Assembly (NCBI GenBank): GCA_037974335.1
Contig: CM075727.1
Span: 91,376,602 to 91,440,601 of the forward strand
Direction of reading: 5' to 3'
Length of the DNA: 64,000 bases
From: Prionace glauca
Taxonomy: Eukaryota; Chordata; Chondrichthyes; Carcharhiniformes; Carcharhinidae
The notes under the pieces were generated by a model that made no database searches, was not told the origin of the DNA, and worked only from the letters and a program-made list of their open reading frames with translations. Below, one piece after another: positions 10,520 to 21,620 of this stretch. A program made the translations under genes and the position numbers. The first letter of the stretch is position 1, and the number at the start of each line of letters is the position of its first letter.

Positions 10520-11127
10520 CTACGGTCTCACCAATGGCTGTATAGGGCATTGGTGAGACCACAGCTGGAGTACTGTGTGCAGTTTTGGTCGCCGCACTAA
10601 TGCAAGGATATTTTGGCCTTGGAGGGAGTGCAGAGGAGGTTTACTAGGCTGATGCCGGAGTTGAGGGGGTTGAGCTACGAGGAGAGGCTGAATAAACTAG
10701 GCTTGTACTCGTTAGAGTTTAGAAGAATGAGGGGAGATCTCATTGAGACGTATAAAATGATGAATGGGATGGATAGGATAGAGGTGGAGAGGCTCTTCCC
10801 GCTCAGAAAGGACAGTAGGACTAGGGGGCACAGCCTCAAGATAAAGGGGGGGCGGTTTTGAACGGAGTTGAGGAGGAACTTCTTCACTCAAAGGGTGGTG
10901 AATCTCTGGAATTCTCTGCCCGTTGAGGTGGTGGAGGCTGCCTCGCTAAATATTTTTAAGATGCGGGTTGATGGGTTTTTGATAAGAGAGGGGATTAATG
11001 GTTATGGGGAGAGGGCGGGAATGTGGAACTGAGCCACGACAGATCAGCCATGATCTTATTGAATGGCGGGGCAGGCTCGAAGGGCCAGATGGCCTACTCC
11101 TGCTCCTATTTCCTATTTCTTATTAAA
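10520..11127 (+). mobile_element. 5'-truncated CR1-type LINE nested in CR1
   Basis: Last quarter of ORF2 (LEGVQRRFTRLMPELRGLSY, EFRRMRGDLIETYKMMNG, TRGHSLKIKGGRF) and a 3' end with 'agatcagccatgatcttatt' and 'tggcctactcctgctcctat'. Flanked by aaagagaa (left) and aaaaagaa (right), a probable short target duplication. Comparatively young: an 82-codon stretch is still open. Confidence 0.85.
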
Positions 11128-11731
11128 AAGAAGGACTTGGTGGATGATGAGCCTGGGAAAGGGTGTGTAGATAGTTTGAGTCATTTTGAGATCAAAAAGC
11201 AGGAGGTATTGGGGTTCTTGAGAAACATTAAGATAAACAAGTCCTCAGGGTCTGATGGGATATACTCCAGAATACTGAGTGAGGGAAGGGAGGAAATTGT
11301 TGGGGCCCTGAGAGAAATCTTTGTATCCTCACTGGTTACAGGGGAGGTCCCAGAGGATTGGAGAATAGCCAATGTTGTTCCATTGTTTAAGAAGGGTGAC
11401 AAGAATAATCCAGGTAATTATAGGCCGGTGAGTCTTACATTAGTGGTAGGGAAATTATTGGAGAGGATTCTTTGAGACAGGATTTATTTCCACTTGGATA
11501 TAAATGGACGGATTAGTGAAAGGCAACATGGTTTTGTGAAAGGGAGGTCATGTCTCACAAATCGAGTTTTTCAAGGGGATGACAAAGATGATTGATGAGG
11601 GTAGGGCAGTGGATGTTGTCTATGTGGACTTTTGACAAGGTTCCTCATGGCAGACTAGTGTAGAAGGTGAAGTTGCATGGAGTCAGAGGTGAATTGGCAA
11701 GATGGATATAAAACTGACTTAGTCAAAGAAG
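11128..11731 (+). mobile_element. Host CR1 of tower A, segment 2
   Basis: Continues ORF2 into the RT domain: NIKINKSSGSDGIYSRIL, TGEVPEDWRIANVVPLFKKG and NPGNYRPVSLT (11225-11440), then a broken KAFDKVPHGRL-like region near 11630. It stops where a Penelope-like element is inserted; the last 13 bp (11719-11731) are repeated with two mismatches at 17622-17634. Confidence 0.85.
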
Positions 11732-12762
11732 TAAGAAGTCTCACAACACCAGATTAAAGTCCAACAGGTTTATTTGGTAGAAAAAGCCACTAGCCTTCGG
11801 AGCATTGCTCCTTCATCAGGTAAGTGGGAGTTCTGTTCACAAACAGGGCATATAAAGACACAAACTTATTTACAAAATAATGGTTGGAATGTGAGTCTTT
11901 ACAGGCAATCAAGTCTTAAAGATATAGACAATGTGAGTGGGGAAGAGTTAAGCACAGGTTAAAGAGATGTGTATTGTGTCCAGCCAGGACAGTTAGTGAG
12001 ACTTTGCAAGCCCAGGCAAGTCATGGGGGTTACAGATAGTGACATGAATCCAAGATCCCAATTGAGGCCGTTCTTATGTGTGCGGAACTTGGCTATCAGT
12101 CTCTGCTCTGCGTTGTCATGTGTTGTGAAGGCCGTCTTAGAGAACGCTTACTTGAAGGTCAGAGGTTGAATGCCCATGACCGCTGAAGTGTTTTCAACAG
12201 GAAGAGAACACTCTTGCCTGCTGATTGTTGAGTGATGTTCATTCATCCGTTGTTGTAGCGTCTGCCTGGTCTCCCCAATGTACCATGCCTCAGGGCATCC
12301 TTTCCTGCAGCGAATCAGGTAGATAACATAGGCTGAGTTGCAAGAGTATGTACTTTGTACCTGGTGGATGGCGTTCTCACGTGAGATGATGGCATCCGTG
12401 TCAATGATCCAGCATGTCAAGCAAAGGTTGCTATGGCAAGGTTGTGTGCTGTCGTGGTCACTGTTCTCCTGAGACTGGTAGTTTATTGCAGACAATGATC
12501 TGTTTGAGGTTGTGCGGTTGTTTGAAGGCAAAAAGTGGGGGATGTGGGGATGGCCTTGGTGAGAGGTTTGTCTTCATCAATGACAAGTTGAAGGCTCCAG
12601 AGAAGGTGTCATAGCTTCTCCACTCTAGGTAAGTACTGGATGACGAAGGGTACTCTGTCCACTGTGTTCTGTAATTGTCCTCTGAGGAGGTCAGTGCGGT
12701 TTTTCGCTGTGGCGTGTTGGAACTGTCGATCGATGAGTCGAACGCTATATCCTGTTCTTATA
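11732..12762 (-). mobile_element. Penelope-like element, GIY-YIG part and terminal region
   Basis: Minus-strand part of a Penelope-like retroelement. The C-terminal region reads AFKQPHNLKQIIVCNKLPV, then a GIY-YIG endonuclease signature in two pieces: YVIYLIRCRKGCPEAWYIGE followed by TRQTLQQRMNEH (12240-12330). The terminal region (about 11735-11840) carries 'aaataaacctgttggacttt' on the minus strand, also found at 51075, 54640 and 56860. Broken. An ORF1-only CR1 separates it from its RT part at 14190-14690. Confidence 0.85.
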
Positions 12763-14190
12763 GAACATAGAACAGTACAGGCCCTTCAGCCCTCGATGTT
12801 GTGCCGAGCCTTGTCCGAAAACAAGATCAAGCTATCCCACTCCTTATCATTCTGGTGTGCTCCATGTATCTATCCAATAACCACTCAAAAGTTCCTAAAG
12901 TGTCCAACTCCACTATCACAGGATATTGGTGCCCCTCTGGTTCAGGTGCAAACCATCCTGTTTGTATAAGTCCCACCTTCCCCAGAATGTGCTCCAATTA
13001 TCCATGTAAATGAAACCCTTCCTCCTACACCATCCCTGCAGCCATATCTGCACTCTCTCCCTGTTCCTCAACTCGCTAGCACGTAGCACCGGCAACAAAC
13101 CAGAGATGACAGCATGGTTTGTCCTGGCTCTCAGCTTCTACCCTAGCTCCCTAAATTCCTGTTTTAAATCCCTGTCCCCTCTCTTACCTATGTCATTGGT
13201 ACCAATGTGTACCATGACTATGTCATTGGTACAATGTGTACCATTGTTCCCCCTCCCCCTTAAGGATCCTGAAAACACAGTCTGAGACATCACGGATCCT
13301 GGCATCCAGGAGGCAATATATCATCCGTGAGTCTCTTTCGCTGCCACAGAACCTCCGATCTGTCCCTCTGACCAACGCGTCTCCAATTACTATTTGTCTC
13401 CTGCTCTCCCCCCTTCCCTCCTGAGCTACAGGGATGGACTCAGTGCTGGAGATCTGGTGGCTTATCACAGCAGGTCGTCCTCCTCAACAGTATCCAACGT
13501 GGTATACTTGTTGTCGAGGGAAATGACCACAGGGGATTCCTGTACTGACTGCTTCCTCCCAATCCCTCTCATCTTCACCCATCTATCTTCATTCTTTGGA
13601 GTAACTACATCCCTGAAACTTCTATTTATCACCACCTCTGCTTCCCAAATGGTACGAAGTTCATCCAGCTCCAGCTCCAGTTCCCTAACGTGGTTTTTGA
13701 GGAGCTGGAAATGGGTGCACTTCCCACAAGTGAAATCAGCAGGGACACCGATGGCATCCCTCACCTCAAACAATCTGCAGGAGGAACATTGCACTGCCTT
13801 CCCTGTCATCCCCTCTAGATAACTTGCGGATAAAACAAGGAAAAGAAAGAGGTATACCTGATATTTACTCACCCCTTTAGGTTAGAAGAGGTGGAAGGGT
13901 GAAGGACACTACAAGTGTAGTATCTCGGGTTTAGGAACTGCCCAACTTATATACAGATAAAAATAAAACACTTAACCAGAAACCACTATAAAAGCAAACT
14001 ACAAGTCTTCCCAGAACTCCCCACGGTCGACTCCTGGTTTCCTGCTGCTCTGAAAAAAAAAGTTAGTTTTATACTTACAGTTACGCTCAGCTCCACTTTC
14101 CGACCACTCCTACAGACCAGGCCATGGATACCTGAGGTAAGTTAGTTTTATACTCACAGTTACGCTTAGCTCCACCCTCTGATGGTTCCC
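12763..14190 (-). mobile_element. CR1 LINE with ORF1 but almost no ORF2
   Basis: Minus-strand CR1 nested in the Penelope-like element. Its 5' UTR (about 13880-14190) contains an imperfect tandem repeat. ORF1 starts near 13872: a cysteine-rich part (VQCSSCRLFEV ... FTCGKCTHF), a short coiled-coil-like stretch (HVRELELELDELRTIWEAEV), then an SGNH/esterase-like domain (IVIGDALVRGTDRRF near 13380 and DGLHLNQRGTNIL near 12920). The family normally has GDS; here the nucleophile position is alanine. Directly after ORF1 comes the extreme ORF2 end/3' UTR and a 'gttctatgttcta' tail (12763-12910). The endonuclease and RT are missing, so this copy is internally deleted. Confidence 0.85.
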
Positions 14191-14690
14191 TGCAGAATAG
14201 GGCATCTTTCAGCATCGGGAAGTGTCTGTTGCGATCCTCCCCATCTGAGCAGATCCTGTGTATATGGAGGGCTTGTCTGTAGGGGATGGCTTTTTTAACA
14301 TGCTTAGGGTGGAAGCCGAAGAAGTGGAGCATTGTGAGGTTGTCTGTGGGCTTGCGGTACAGTGAAGTGCTAAGGTGACCATCCTTGATGGAGATGCGTG
14401 TGTCCAAGAATGCAACCAGTTCTGGAGAATAGTCCATGGTGAGTCTGATGGTGGGATGGAACTTGTTGATGTCATCATATAGTTGTTTCAGTGATTATTC
14501 ACCATGAGTCCAAAGGAAGAAAATGTCATTGATATATCTAGCGTATAGCATTGGTTGAAAGTCCTGTGCGGTGAAGAGGTCTTGTTCAAACCTATGCATG
14601 AAGGTGTTGATAACTGAGGTGCAAATTTAGTCCCCATGGCTGTTCCGTGTGTCATCGACTTGACATGTATGCCCAAGCCCTTCCGCAATA
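14190..14690 (-). mobile_element. Penelope-like element, reverse-transcriptase part
   Basis: Minus strand: KSMTHGTAMGTKFAP (near 14640) and VAFLDTRISIKDGHLSTSLY (near 14400) followed by RKPTDN and HPKHVKKAIPYRQA are hallmarks of Penelope-like RTs. It belongs with 11732-12762. The RT is cut at about 14690, where a plus-strand RTE-like LINE begins. Broken copy. Confidence 0.8.
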
Positions 14691-17592
14691 GAACAGAAGT
14701 CAAGCCATCCTAATCAGCGCCTATGCCCTCACAATGAACGACCCGGATGAGATGAAAGTTCTACGAAGAACTAGACACCCTCCCATCAGCAGTGGGCAGT
14801 ACCAACAAGCTAATCTTGCTTGGTGATTTCAATGCAAGAGTAAAGTATGACTCTGCAATCTGGCAGGGAGTCATTGGGAGGCATGGAGTGGGCAGGTGTA
14901 ACAATAAAGGCCTACTCCTAATGAAGATCTGTGCAGCACACGACCTCCTCATCACAACACAACCTTCCATCTACTTACCCATAACAAGACCTCCTGGATG
15001 CACTCCCCACTCTACGCATTGGCATCTTACCGACTGTGTCATTGTCTGGAGAAAAGACAGGCAGGATGTCAGAGTGACCAAGGCCATGTGTGGTGCTGAC
15101 TGCTGGACAGATCACAGGCTCATTATCTCCAAAATGAGGCTCCGCATCAGACCCAAGAGGTAACCACAAGGAAGCAAGGTTATGAAAAGAATCAATGTGG
15201 CCAAGCTAAAGAACCCCAGCATAGCTTCAGCACTGGCTGAAGACTTAGAAATCAAGCTTGCTGACCTACACCTCACAGGCAGCGCTGAGGATGACTGGGA
15301 ATGCTTCAGGGATGCTGTCCTTTCATCTGCACTGAAGATGCTCGGGCCATCCACCCTCAAGCAGCATGACTGATTCAATGAGAATGATGAGGAGATACAG
15401 GCTCTACTTGTTGAAAAGCACCTTCTTCATTGAGCCTGTCAGCATGACACATATCAGCTGCCAAGAAAAATGCTTTTACCAGTGCTCGCAGGATGGCCCT
15501 GAATAAACTGCATAAAATGCAGGATGCCTGACTGAGCGCCAAGGCAGATGAAATACAGGGATACGCTGACAGAAACGACTTGAAACAGTTCTACGAAGCC
15601 CTCAGTACTCTCTACGGACCTCAATCTCTCAGGCGCTTTCCCCTCCTGAGTGCAGATGGTACAACTCTCATTACAGAGAGGGTTCAGATCCTGCAGAGAT
15701 GAGCTGAACACTTTGAAGTCATCTTCAACCGGTCGTCATCTATTAACGATGAGGCAATAGACAGGATTCTCCAGGTCGATATCAACAGTGCCATGGATGA
15801 CCCACCAGCAGTAGCTGAAGTCACAAAAGCTGTCAGCCAGCTATCTATCCAGTGGCAAAGCCCCAGGGGCAGATGCCATACCCGCAGAGATCTACAAAGC
15901 TGCTGGTCCTGTATTTATCAAGAAGCTCACCGAGTTGTTCTAGTCCTTTTGGAAACAAGGATCCAATTTCTCAGGAACTTAAAGATGCTTCCTTTGTACA
16001 CCTCTACAAGAGGGAGAGCAATCGGCAAGTATGCGACAACCACCAAGGAATCTCATTGCTCTCCATCACAGGAAAAACCCTTGCAAGAGTCCTGCTAAAT
16101 TGTCTGGTCATTCATCTGGAGCTGGGCCTGCTTCCACAGTCACAGTGTGGCTTCTGCAAAGGTTGTGGGACTATTGACATGATTTTAGCTGTGCGCCAAC
16201 TTCAGGAGAAGTGTCAGGAGCAGAATCATGAGCTCTACACAATCTTTGTTCACCTCGCAAAAGCCTTTGACACTGTCAACCGACAAGGCCTGTAGAGGAT
16301 CATGTCAAAGTTCGGCTGCGCCCGCACCACCCCCCCCAACAAATTCATTCAGATGGTACACCAGTTCCATGATGGCATGATGGCCAGAATACTGGATGGC
16401 AGAGAATCCCCTGAGGCATTCACCGTCACCAAAGGCATCAAAAAGGGCTATGTTGCTTGCACCCACACTGTTCAGCATGATGTTTACTGCCATGCTGAAT
16501 GATGCCTTCCGGGACAGTGTTGCTGGAATCAGCCTCAAGTACAGAGTGGATGGGAAGCTCTTCAACCTGAGGAGACTTCAAGTGAAGGGGACTGTTCTGA
16601 GAGATTTCCTCTTTGCCAATGACTGCGCCCTGTATGCTGGCTCAGAGCCAGAGATGCAAGTCAGTATGGACAAATTTTCCACGACTTGTGACAACTTTGG
16701 ACTCCCCATCAACATTAAAAAGACTGAAGTCATGCACCAGCCTGCTCCTCATGCACCATGCACAGAATCCATAATCACAATCAAAGGACAGAAACTACAG
16801 GCAGTGGACCAGTGTACTTATCTTGGCAGCACCCTCTCCCAACTGCAGAATAGCAAAGGCAAGTTCTGCTTTTGGTAGACTCTGCTCCACTGTATGGGAA
16901 AGTCAAGGAATCAGCCCAGCAACAAAACTGAAGGCCTACAGCACCGCGGTACTTACTACCCTCCTGTATGCCTGTGAAATGTGGACTGTGTATCGAAGGC
17001 ATGCAAGACAGCTCAATCATTTCCACATGACTTGGCTTTGCAGAAGATTATGCATCAGATGGCAAGACAAAGTACCAGACACTGAAGTTCCCTCTAGAGC
17101 AAGTCTACCATCAGTCCACACACTGGTGATGAGAGCGCAGACCCGGTGGACAGGTCATGTCATCTGTATGTCAGACGAGCGCATACACAAACAGCTCCTT
17201 TTTGGGGAACTCTCTGCTGGAAGACACTTGCATGGAAGGCTGAAGAAACATTACAAAGACACACTCAAGGCCTCCCTGAAGTTGCCTGACATAGACACGA
17301 CCACCTGGGAAACACTGGCACAAAACTGCCCTACTTGGCGCTGCCTCATCCACAAGAGCTGTCAAGCTTACGAAGAAAGATGCATTGCTGAAGCACAACT
17401 TAAGTGCAAGCTGCGCAAGTCCAGAGCCACCAGCGCAACAACTAAAGTGCCTACACAAGTCTGTCCAATACGTGCCAGGACATTCCATGCCCGAATTGGC
17501 CTGATCAGTCATCTTTGGACATACCGCATCTGGCCTCAAAATGACTAATGGTGTCGAGGTCCTCTTTGATGATGATGGACGAACAACAACCC
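14690..17592 (+). mobile_element. RTE-like LINE copy A (5' truncated)
   Basis: Plus strand: AP-endonuclease part with [20 protein letters not shown] (14810), [20 protein letters not shown] (15020) and CWTDHRLI; linker; RT with KTLARVLLNCLVIHLELGLL (16075), LAKAFDTVNRQGL, FLFANDCALY (catalytic box, N for D in this copy) and TYLGSTLSQ; then an RT-end domain TLLYACEMWTVYRRHARQLN and C-terminal CPIRARTFHARIGLISHL, a decayed C2H2 zinc finger. It ends in 'gatgatgatggacgaacaac'. It is a 5'-truncated copy of the element at 22866-29770. The RTE assignment rests on remembered motifs and is tentative. Confidence 0.8.
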
Positions 17593-17621
17593 CAGTCCAA
17601 CGCCAGCACCTCCACATCATG
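17593..17621 (+). mobile_element. Penelope-like terminal scrap
   Basis: 'ccccagtccaacgccagcac' followed by 'ctccacatcatg' is the outermost end of the Penelope-like family (compare 54690-54712 and 57955-57987). It marks the right edge of the 11732-17621 insertion, just before the right target-site repeat. Confidence 0.7.
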
Positions 17622-18700
17622 TTGGTCATAGAAGACAGAGGTAGATGTGGAAGGGTACATTTCTGAATGGAGGGCTGTGACAAGTGGCGTTCCTCAGGGA
17701 TCAGTGCTGGGACCTTTGCTGTTTGTAATATATATCAATGATTTGGAGGAAAATGTAACTGGTTTGATTGGTTTGCGGACAACACAAAGATTGGTGGATT
17801 TGAGGGTAGCAATGAGGACCATCAGAGGATACAGCAGGATATAGATCTGTTGGAGACTTGGACGGAGAGATGGTAGGTGGAGCTTAATCCAGACAAATGT
17901 GAGGTAATGCAGTTTGGAAGGTTGAACACAGATAGGAAATATACAATAAGTGGCAGTATCCTTAAGGGTATTGCTAGGCAAAGGGATCTGGGTGTACAGG
18001 TATACAGGTCACTGAAAGCGGTAATGCAGATGGAGAAGGTAGTCAAGAAGGCATACAGCATGCTTGCCTTCATCAGCTGGGCCACTGACTTTAAAAATTG
18101 GCAAATTATGTTGCAGTTTTATAGAACGTTAGTTAGGCCTCACTTGGAATATCGTGTTCAATTCTGGTCACCACACGACCAGAAGGATGTGGAGGTTTTG
18201 AAGAGGGCACAGAAAAGATTTACCAGGATGTTGCCTGGTATGGAGTGCATTAACTATGAGGAGAGACTGGAGAAACTTGGTTTGTTCTCACTGGAATGAC
18301 AGAGGTTGACTGGTGACCTGACAGAAGTCTACAAGGTTATGAGAGGCATGGACAGAGTGGATCGTCAGAAGCTTTTTCCCAGGGTGGAAGAATCAATTAC
18401 TAGGGGGCACATATTTAAGGTGCGAGGGGCAAGGTTTAGAGAAGACGTACAATGTGGACGTTTTACACAGAGAGTGGTGGGTGTTGGAACTCATTGCCGG
18501 GGAAAGCTGTGGAAGTGGATATGGTAGTGACTTTTAACAGTGTCTTGACAAATACATGAATACGATGGGAATAGAGGGATATGGTCCCTGGAAGCATGGG
18601 GGGTTTTAGTCAAGCTGGGAACATGGTTGGTGCAGGCTTGGAGGGTCGAAAGGCTTTGTTCCTGTACTGTAATTTTCTTTGTCCTTTATTATAAACTATT
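17622..18700 (+). mobile_element. Host CR1 of tower A, segment 3 (3' end)
   Basis: Resumes the CR1 interrupted at 11731: [20 protein letters not shown] (17690), a ...[14 protein letters not shown]-like stretch, DKCEVMQFGRLNTDRKYTIS, HLEYRVQFWSPHDQKDVEVL, RFTRMLPGMECINYEERLEK (18220), then the 3' end 'ttgttcctgtactgtaattt'. Some frame breaks. 17622-17634 is the right copy of the 13-bp target-site repeat. Confidence 0.85.
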
Positions 18701-18774
18701 TGGAGATAAACATGCTATCACTAACAATTTGGGAAAATAATGGAAATCCATGATTTATTTCACTTCTCTGTATG

Positions 18775-18950
18775 AAGATGCTCACATGGAGGGCAGAAGA
18801 AACATTACAAAGACACACTCAAGGCCTCCCTGAAATTGCCTGACATAGACACAACCACCTGGGAAACACTGGCACAAAACCACCCTACCTGGCACTGCCT
18901 CATCCACAAAGGCTGTCAAGCTTACGAAGAAAGGTGCATTGCTGAAATGG
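18775..18950 (+). mobile_element. RTE-like LINE fragment
   Basis: Nearly identical to 17232-17400 of copy A (encodes an LKLPDIDTTTWETLAQN-like stretch). An isolated piece with no ends visible. Confidence 0.8.
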
Positions 18951-19284
18951 AAGGAAAGAAGAAAGAATTGTTAGTGAAGTGTGAGTATTGTTAATCAGAG
19001 AGTGCAATGGGAGATTCCAAACAAGAAATTGAAGTGGGACATTGTTCTGCCTGGAAAATGCATTAGATTGGATCACTGAAGAATAATTGTTACTGGAAAT
19101 CCACTAAAGCAATCAGGGAAACTGATATTCCGCTGGTTTGTGATGAATACCCATTGCATTTAGTATCTTTAGATGCTTTGTCTCATTTTTAAGAATTCTC
19201 AAACAGATCAAAAACTGTTAACAATCTCGCCATAACAAGTGAGGAAACAGTTTGAAAAAGCATGTGTCTCCTATTGAGATACAA
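18951..19284. other. No recognised content
   Basis: AT-rich spacer between repeats; no supported feature. Confidence 0.3.
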
Positions 19285-19535
19285 AACCAAATAATTTGAT
19301 TTGATTTATTGTCACATGTTATTAGCGTACAGTGAAAAGTATTGTTTCTTGTGCATATACAGACAAAGCATATCGTTCATACAGTTCATAGGGGAGAAGG
19401 AAAGGAGAAAGTGCAGAATGTAGTGTTACAGTCCTGGCTAGGATGTGGAGACTGATCAACTTAAGTAAGGTAAGTCCATTCAAAAGTCTGATGGAAGAAG
19501 CTGTTCTTGAGTCGGTTGGTATGTGACCTCTGATT
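19285..19535. repeat. Unclassified interspersed repeat
   Basis: Contains 'tgatttattgtcacatg', 'acagtgaaaagtattgtttc', 'agtgcagaatgtagtgttac' and 'gaagctgttcttgagtcgg', which I recognise as a frequent repeat in shark DNA. Class not determined. Confidence 0.5.
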
Positions 19536-19789
19536 TAGAAATTATAAATGTTCACAGAATAATTCACTGTGTAATAAAAGGGAACAGCTTCACTGGGTGA
19601 AATAATAGATGAACTGTATCGGAAAGAGATGCAACATCTCCTGTGCTATATTCCCGTTGTCCACACTCGAATCTCCGGATTTAAAGCCACAAATGCCGTT
19701 GTTTCCGTTTTAAATTTTGAAATAAAAGTTACTTTGGTGTTCCCTTTACAATTTGAAATTCCACCTAGAAAGATTTCACCTTTGCCCCG

Positions 19790-20010
19790 AGGACTCAGAG
19801 GGTGGTGAGTGAATGGAATCGGCTGCCGTCAGTGGTTGTGGAGGCGAACTCGCTGGGGTCTTTTAAAAGACTTCTGGATGAGTATATGGGGTTTAATGAG
19901 ATTGAGGGTTATAGATAGGTCTGTAGGTTGGTAGGTGTTGATGTGATCGGCGCAACTCGTGGGCCGAAGGGCCTGTTTGTGCCGTAGTGTTCTGTGTTCT
20001 ATGTTCTATG
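19790..20010 (+). mobile_element. Strongly 5'-truncated CR1 next to the V2 recombination signal
   Basis: Plus-strand CR1 3' end: ORF2 end (RVVSEWNRLPSVVVEANSL, STPL-like), 'gggccgaagggcctgtttgt' and a 'gttctgtgttctatgttcta' tail. The tail ends about 20 bp from the V2 nonamer, so the element lies in the DNA that would be excised on V2 rearrangement. A minus-strand relative is at 53398-53930. Confidence 0.85.
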
Positions 20011-20030
20011 ACTCGCTGGGGGCTGTGAGG

Positions 20031-20070
20031 GGTTTGTGTAATGGGCTTCTTACCGTTGTTGCTCACTGTG
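20031..20070 (-). other. V2 recombination signal sequence
   Basis: Minus strand: heptamer CACAGTG at 20064-20070; best nonamer ACACAAACC at 20031-20039, giving a 24-bp spacer, or TACACAAAC at 20032-20040 with 23 bp. The nonamer is weaker than those of V1, V3, V4 and V5. Confidence 0.85.
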
Positions 20071-20766
20071 GAGATCCAGTAAGCACAGTAATAAATGGCC
20101 GCATCAGACAGCTCAATGTTATCGATGACAAGAAAGAATGAAGAGTCACTTTTCTCAGCTGAGAATTTAGATGAGATTCCCGGATCCAACGCCGCGCCGC
20201 TTTTGCTATATTGGATTATTCTTCTGGGCGCCTGGGGAGCTTGGTGCTGGTACCAGTGGATGATTTCTGTGCTTTGTGTCACGCATTGGATTTTGACTGT
20301 TGTAGTCTTAGGCTTAGTAATAGATACTGGAAACTGCTTCAAGATCTCTGCAAAACATTCACCTGCAAATGAAACAGAAAAGCCACATTGTTGTGAAGAT
20401 GGCAACAATCACAAAGACAGCAGAGAAACTGTTTCGCGTGGCGGAAGAGCCGAAAAGCAGAGGATTTAAACTGGTGGGTGACATGTGGTGTGGATCGGGC
20501 TGCAGTGCCCGTGAAAGAGAAATTGCTAGAGACAGCGTCAAACAAGGCAACCGAGCAAGCGCCAGAAGGGAAAACTATTGCAAGACTTTGGGGGAAAGAG
20601 GAGCTAGGCGTGGGGTTGGCTGAGCTGGTCTTGCAGAGAGCCAACATTGCAAATGACGGGCCGAATAGTCTTATTGAATGCTGTAACCGTTGATTGATTC
20701 TGAGTGATAGCTGCCGCACTTACTGGGGGTAAGTATCAGCACAATAACCCAATAATGGAACGGCAT
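20071..20766 (-). CDS. T-cell receptor gamma-type V gene segment V2
   Basis: Leader exon 20724-20766 encodes MPFHYWVIVLILTP and ends at a strong donor A|GTAAGT. A 361-bp intron follows, then the V exon 20071-20362 after tttgcag, phase 1. The mature domain begins near GECFAEILKQFPVSI; first cysteine in VKIQCVTQS, core tryptophan in IIHWYQHQAPQAP, second cysteine in DAAIYYCAYW. The frame is open to the heptamer. CAYW is shared with V4, but the framework differs enough for a separate subgroup. Oddities: a spacer one base longer than usual (or an off-consensus nonamer) and a CR1 inserted about 20 bp beyond the signal. Probably functional. Confidence 0.9.
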
Positions 20767-21229
20767 GATGCAGCAATGAAGATTGGGGTGCTTTCTCTCT
20801 GTTAAAGCAGGTGGTTAGAGAGGAAGTGTCTCCAGTCTCACACCCAGTTAATGAAACGATTCCGTTTCCTGGCGCTATCATCATCTGTTCATCGCTTCAG
20901 CTCTCTATACAATTCTTGATGTTTTAATTGATGTATGGGACAGCAGCGGTTCAAATCTTTTGTAAACTATATACGATGCACATTTTATATAACATTGAAA
21001 TAATTAAATGATTCGATTTCGGTGCATTTTTACTCCTATGAATGTTGTTTTGTAATTATTACTGACAACCACTGTTCGCTTTTAATCCTTTCGTTCTCTT
21101 TGTACGACTGCAGATGTCACTGCATTATCTTCCTAGCGGGATTTACCTGCTATTTCCCAATTTCGCATTTTCTGGGCCTTTGCATTTATTTCTCACACTC
21201 CATGAGGAATAAATCTGGCGGCAATTGTT
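20767..21229. other. V2 upstream region
   Basis: Sequence 5' of the V2 leader, where its promoter should lie. I see no convincing octamer or TATA motif and no repeat. Confidence 0.3.
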
Positions 21230-21620
21230 TTCAGATGCTAGAAGTTTCATCAACGTCAGCTCAGAAATGTCCAAATACTCGCTTCGGAGACTTGAGCACA
21301 CTATCCAAGCTAACATTCTGGTGCAGGACTGCAGGAGTTCCTTTTTGGGGAGACGTTAAACCGTTTGTCCATCTGCCCTTCCAGGTGGATGGAAAAGATT
21401 CCATGCCACTATCTGAAGAAGGATGGCTGATTGGAATGAGGGAGGAAGCGGGAACAGTTGCAATATTAATCACTCAGTTAACATCAGTAATAGAGATTTT
21501 CTGATCATTTATCACGTTGTTGTTTGTTGAGCTTGGTCCCGGCTAATTAGTTGCCACTTTTCAGCAGGGATTATTAAAGGGTTTCATTGGCTGTAAAGCT
21601 CTTGTGGTGGTGAAGGGTTT
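21230..21620 (+). repeat. Interspersed repeat ('gacgttaaacc ... ttggctgtaaagc' type)
   Basis: Contains 'gacgttaaaccgtttgtcc', 'aggtggatggaaaagattcc', 'ccatgccactatctgaagaa' and 'tttcattggctgtaaagctc', the order seen in a widespread shark repeat; a second copy is at 63600-63950. The 160-codon ORF across it is not considered a gene. Confidence 0.55.

Noticed and set aside
13190-13240. Tandem 'atgtcattggtac' motif as a regulatory repeat
   Set aside because: A small duplication inside CR1 ORF1 with no wider pattern.
13010-13822. Plus-strand ORFs of 91 and 142 codons
   Set aside because: Antisense shadows of CR1 ORF1.
21022-21504. 160-codon ORF upstream of V2 as a host gene
   Set aside because: Its second half overlaps an interspersed repeat and the first half has no domain.
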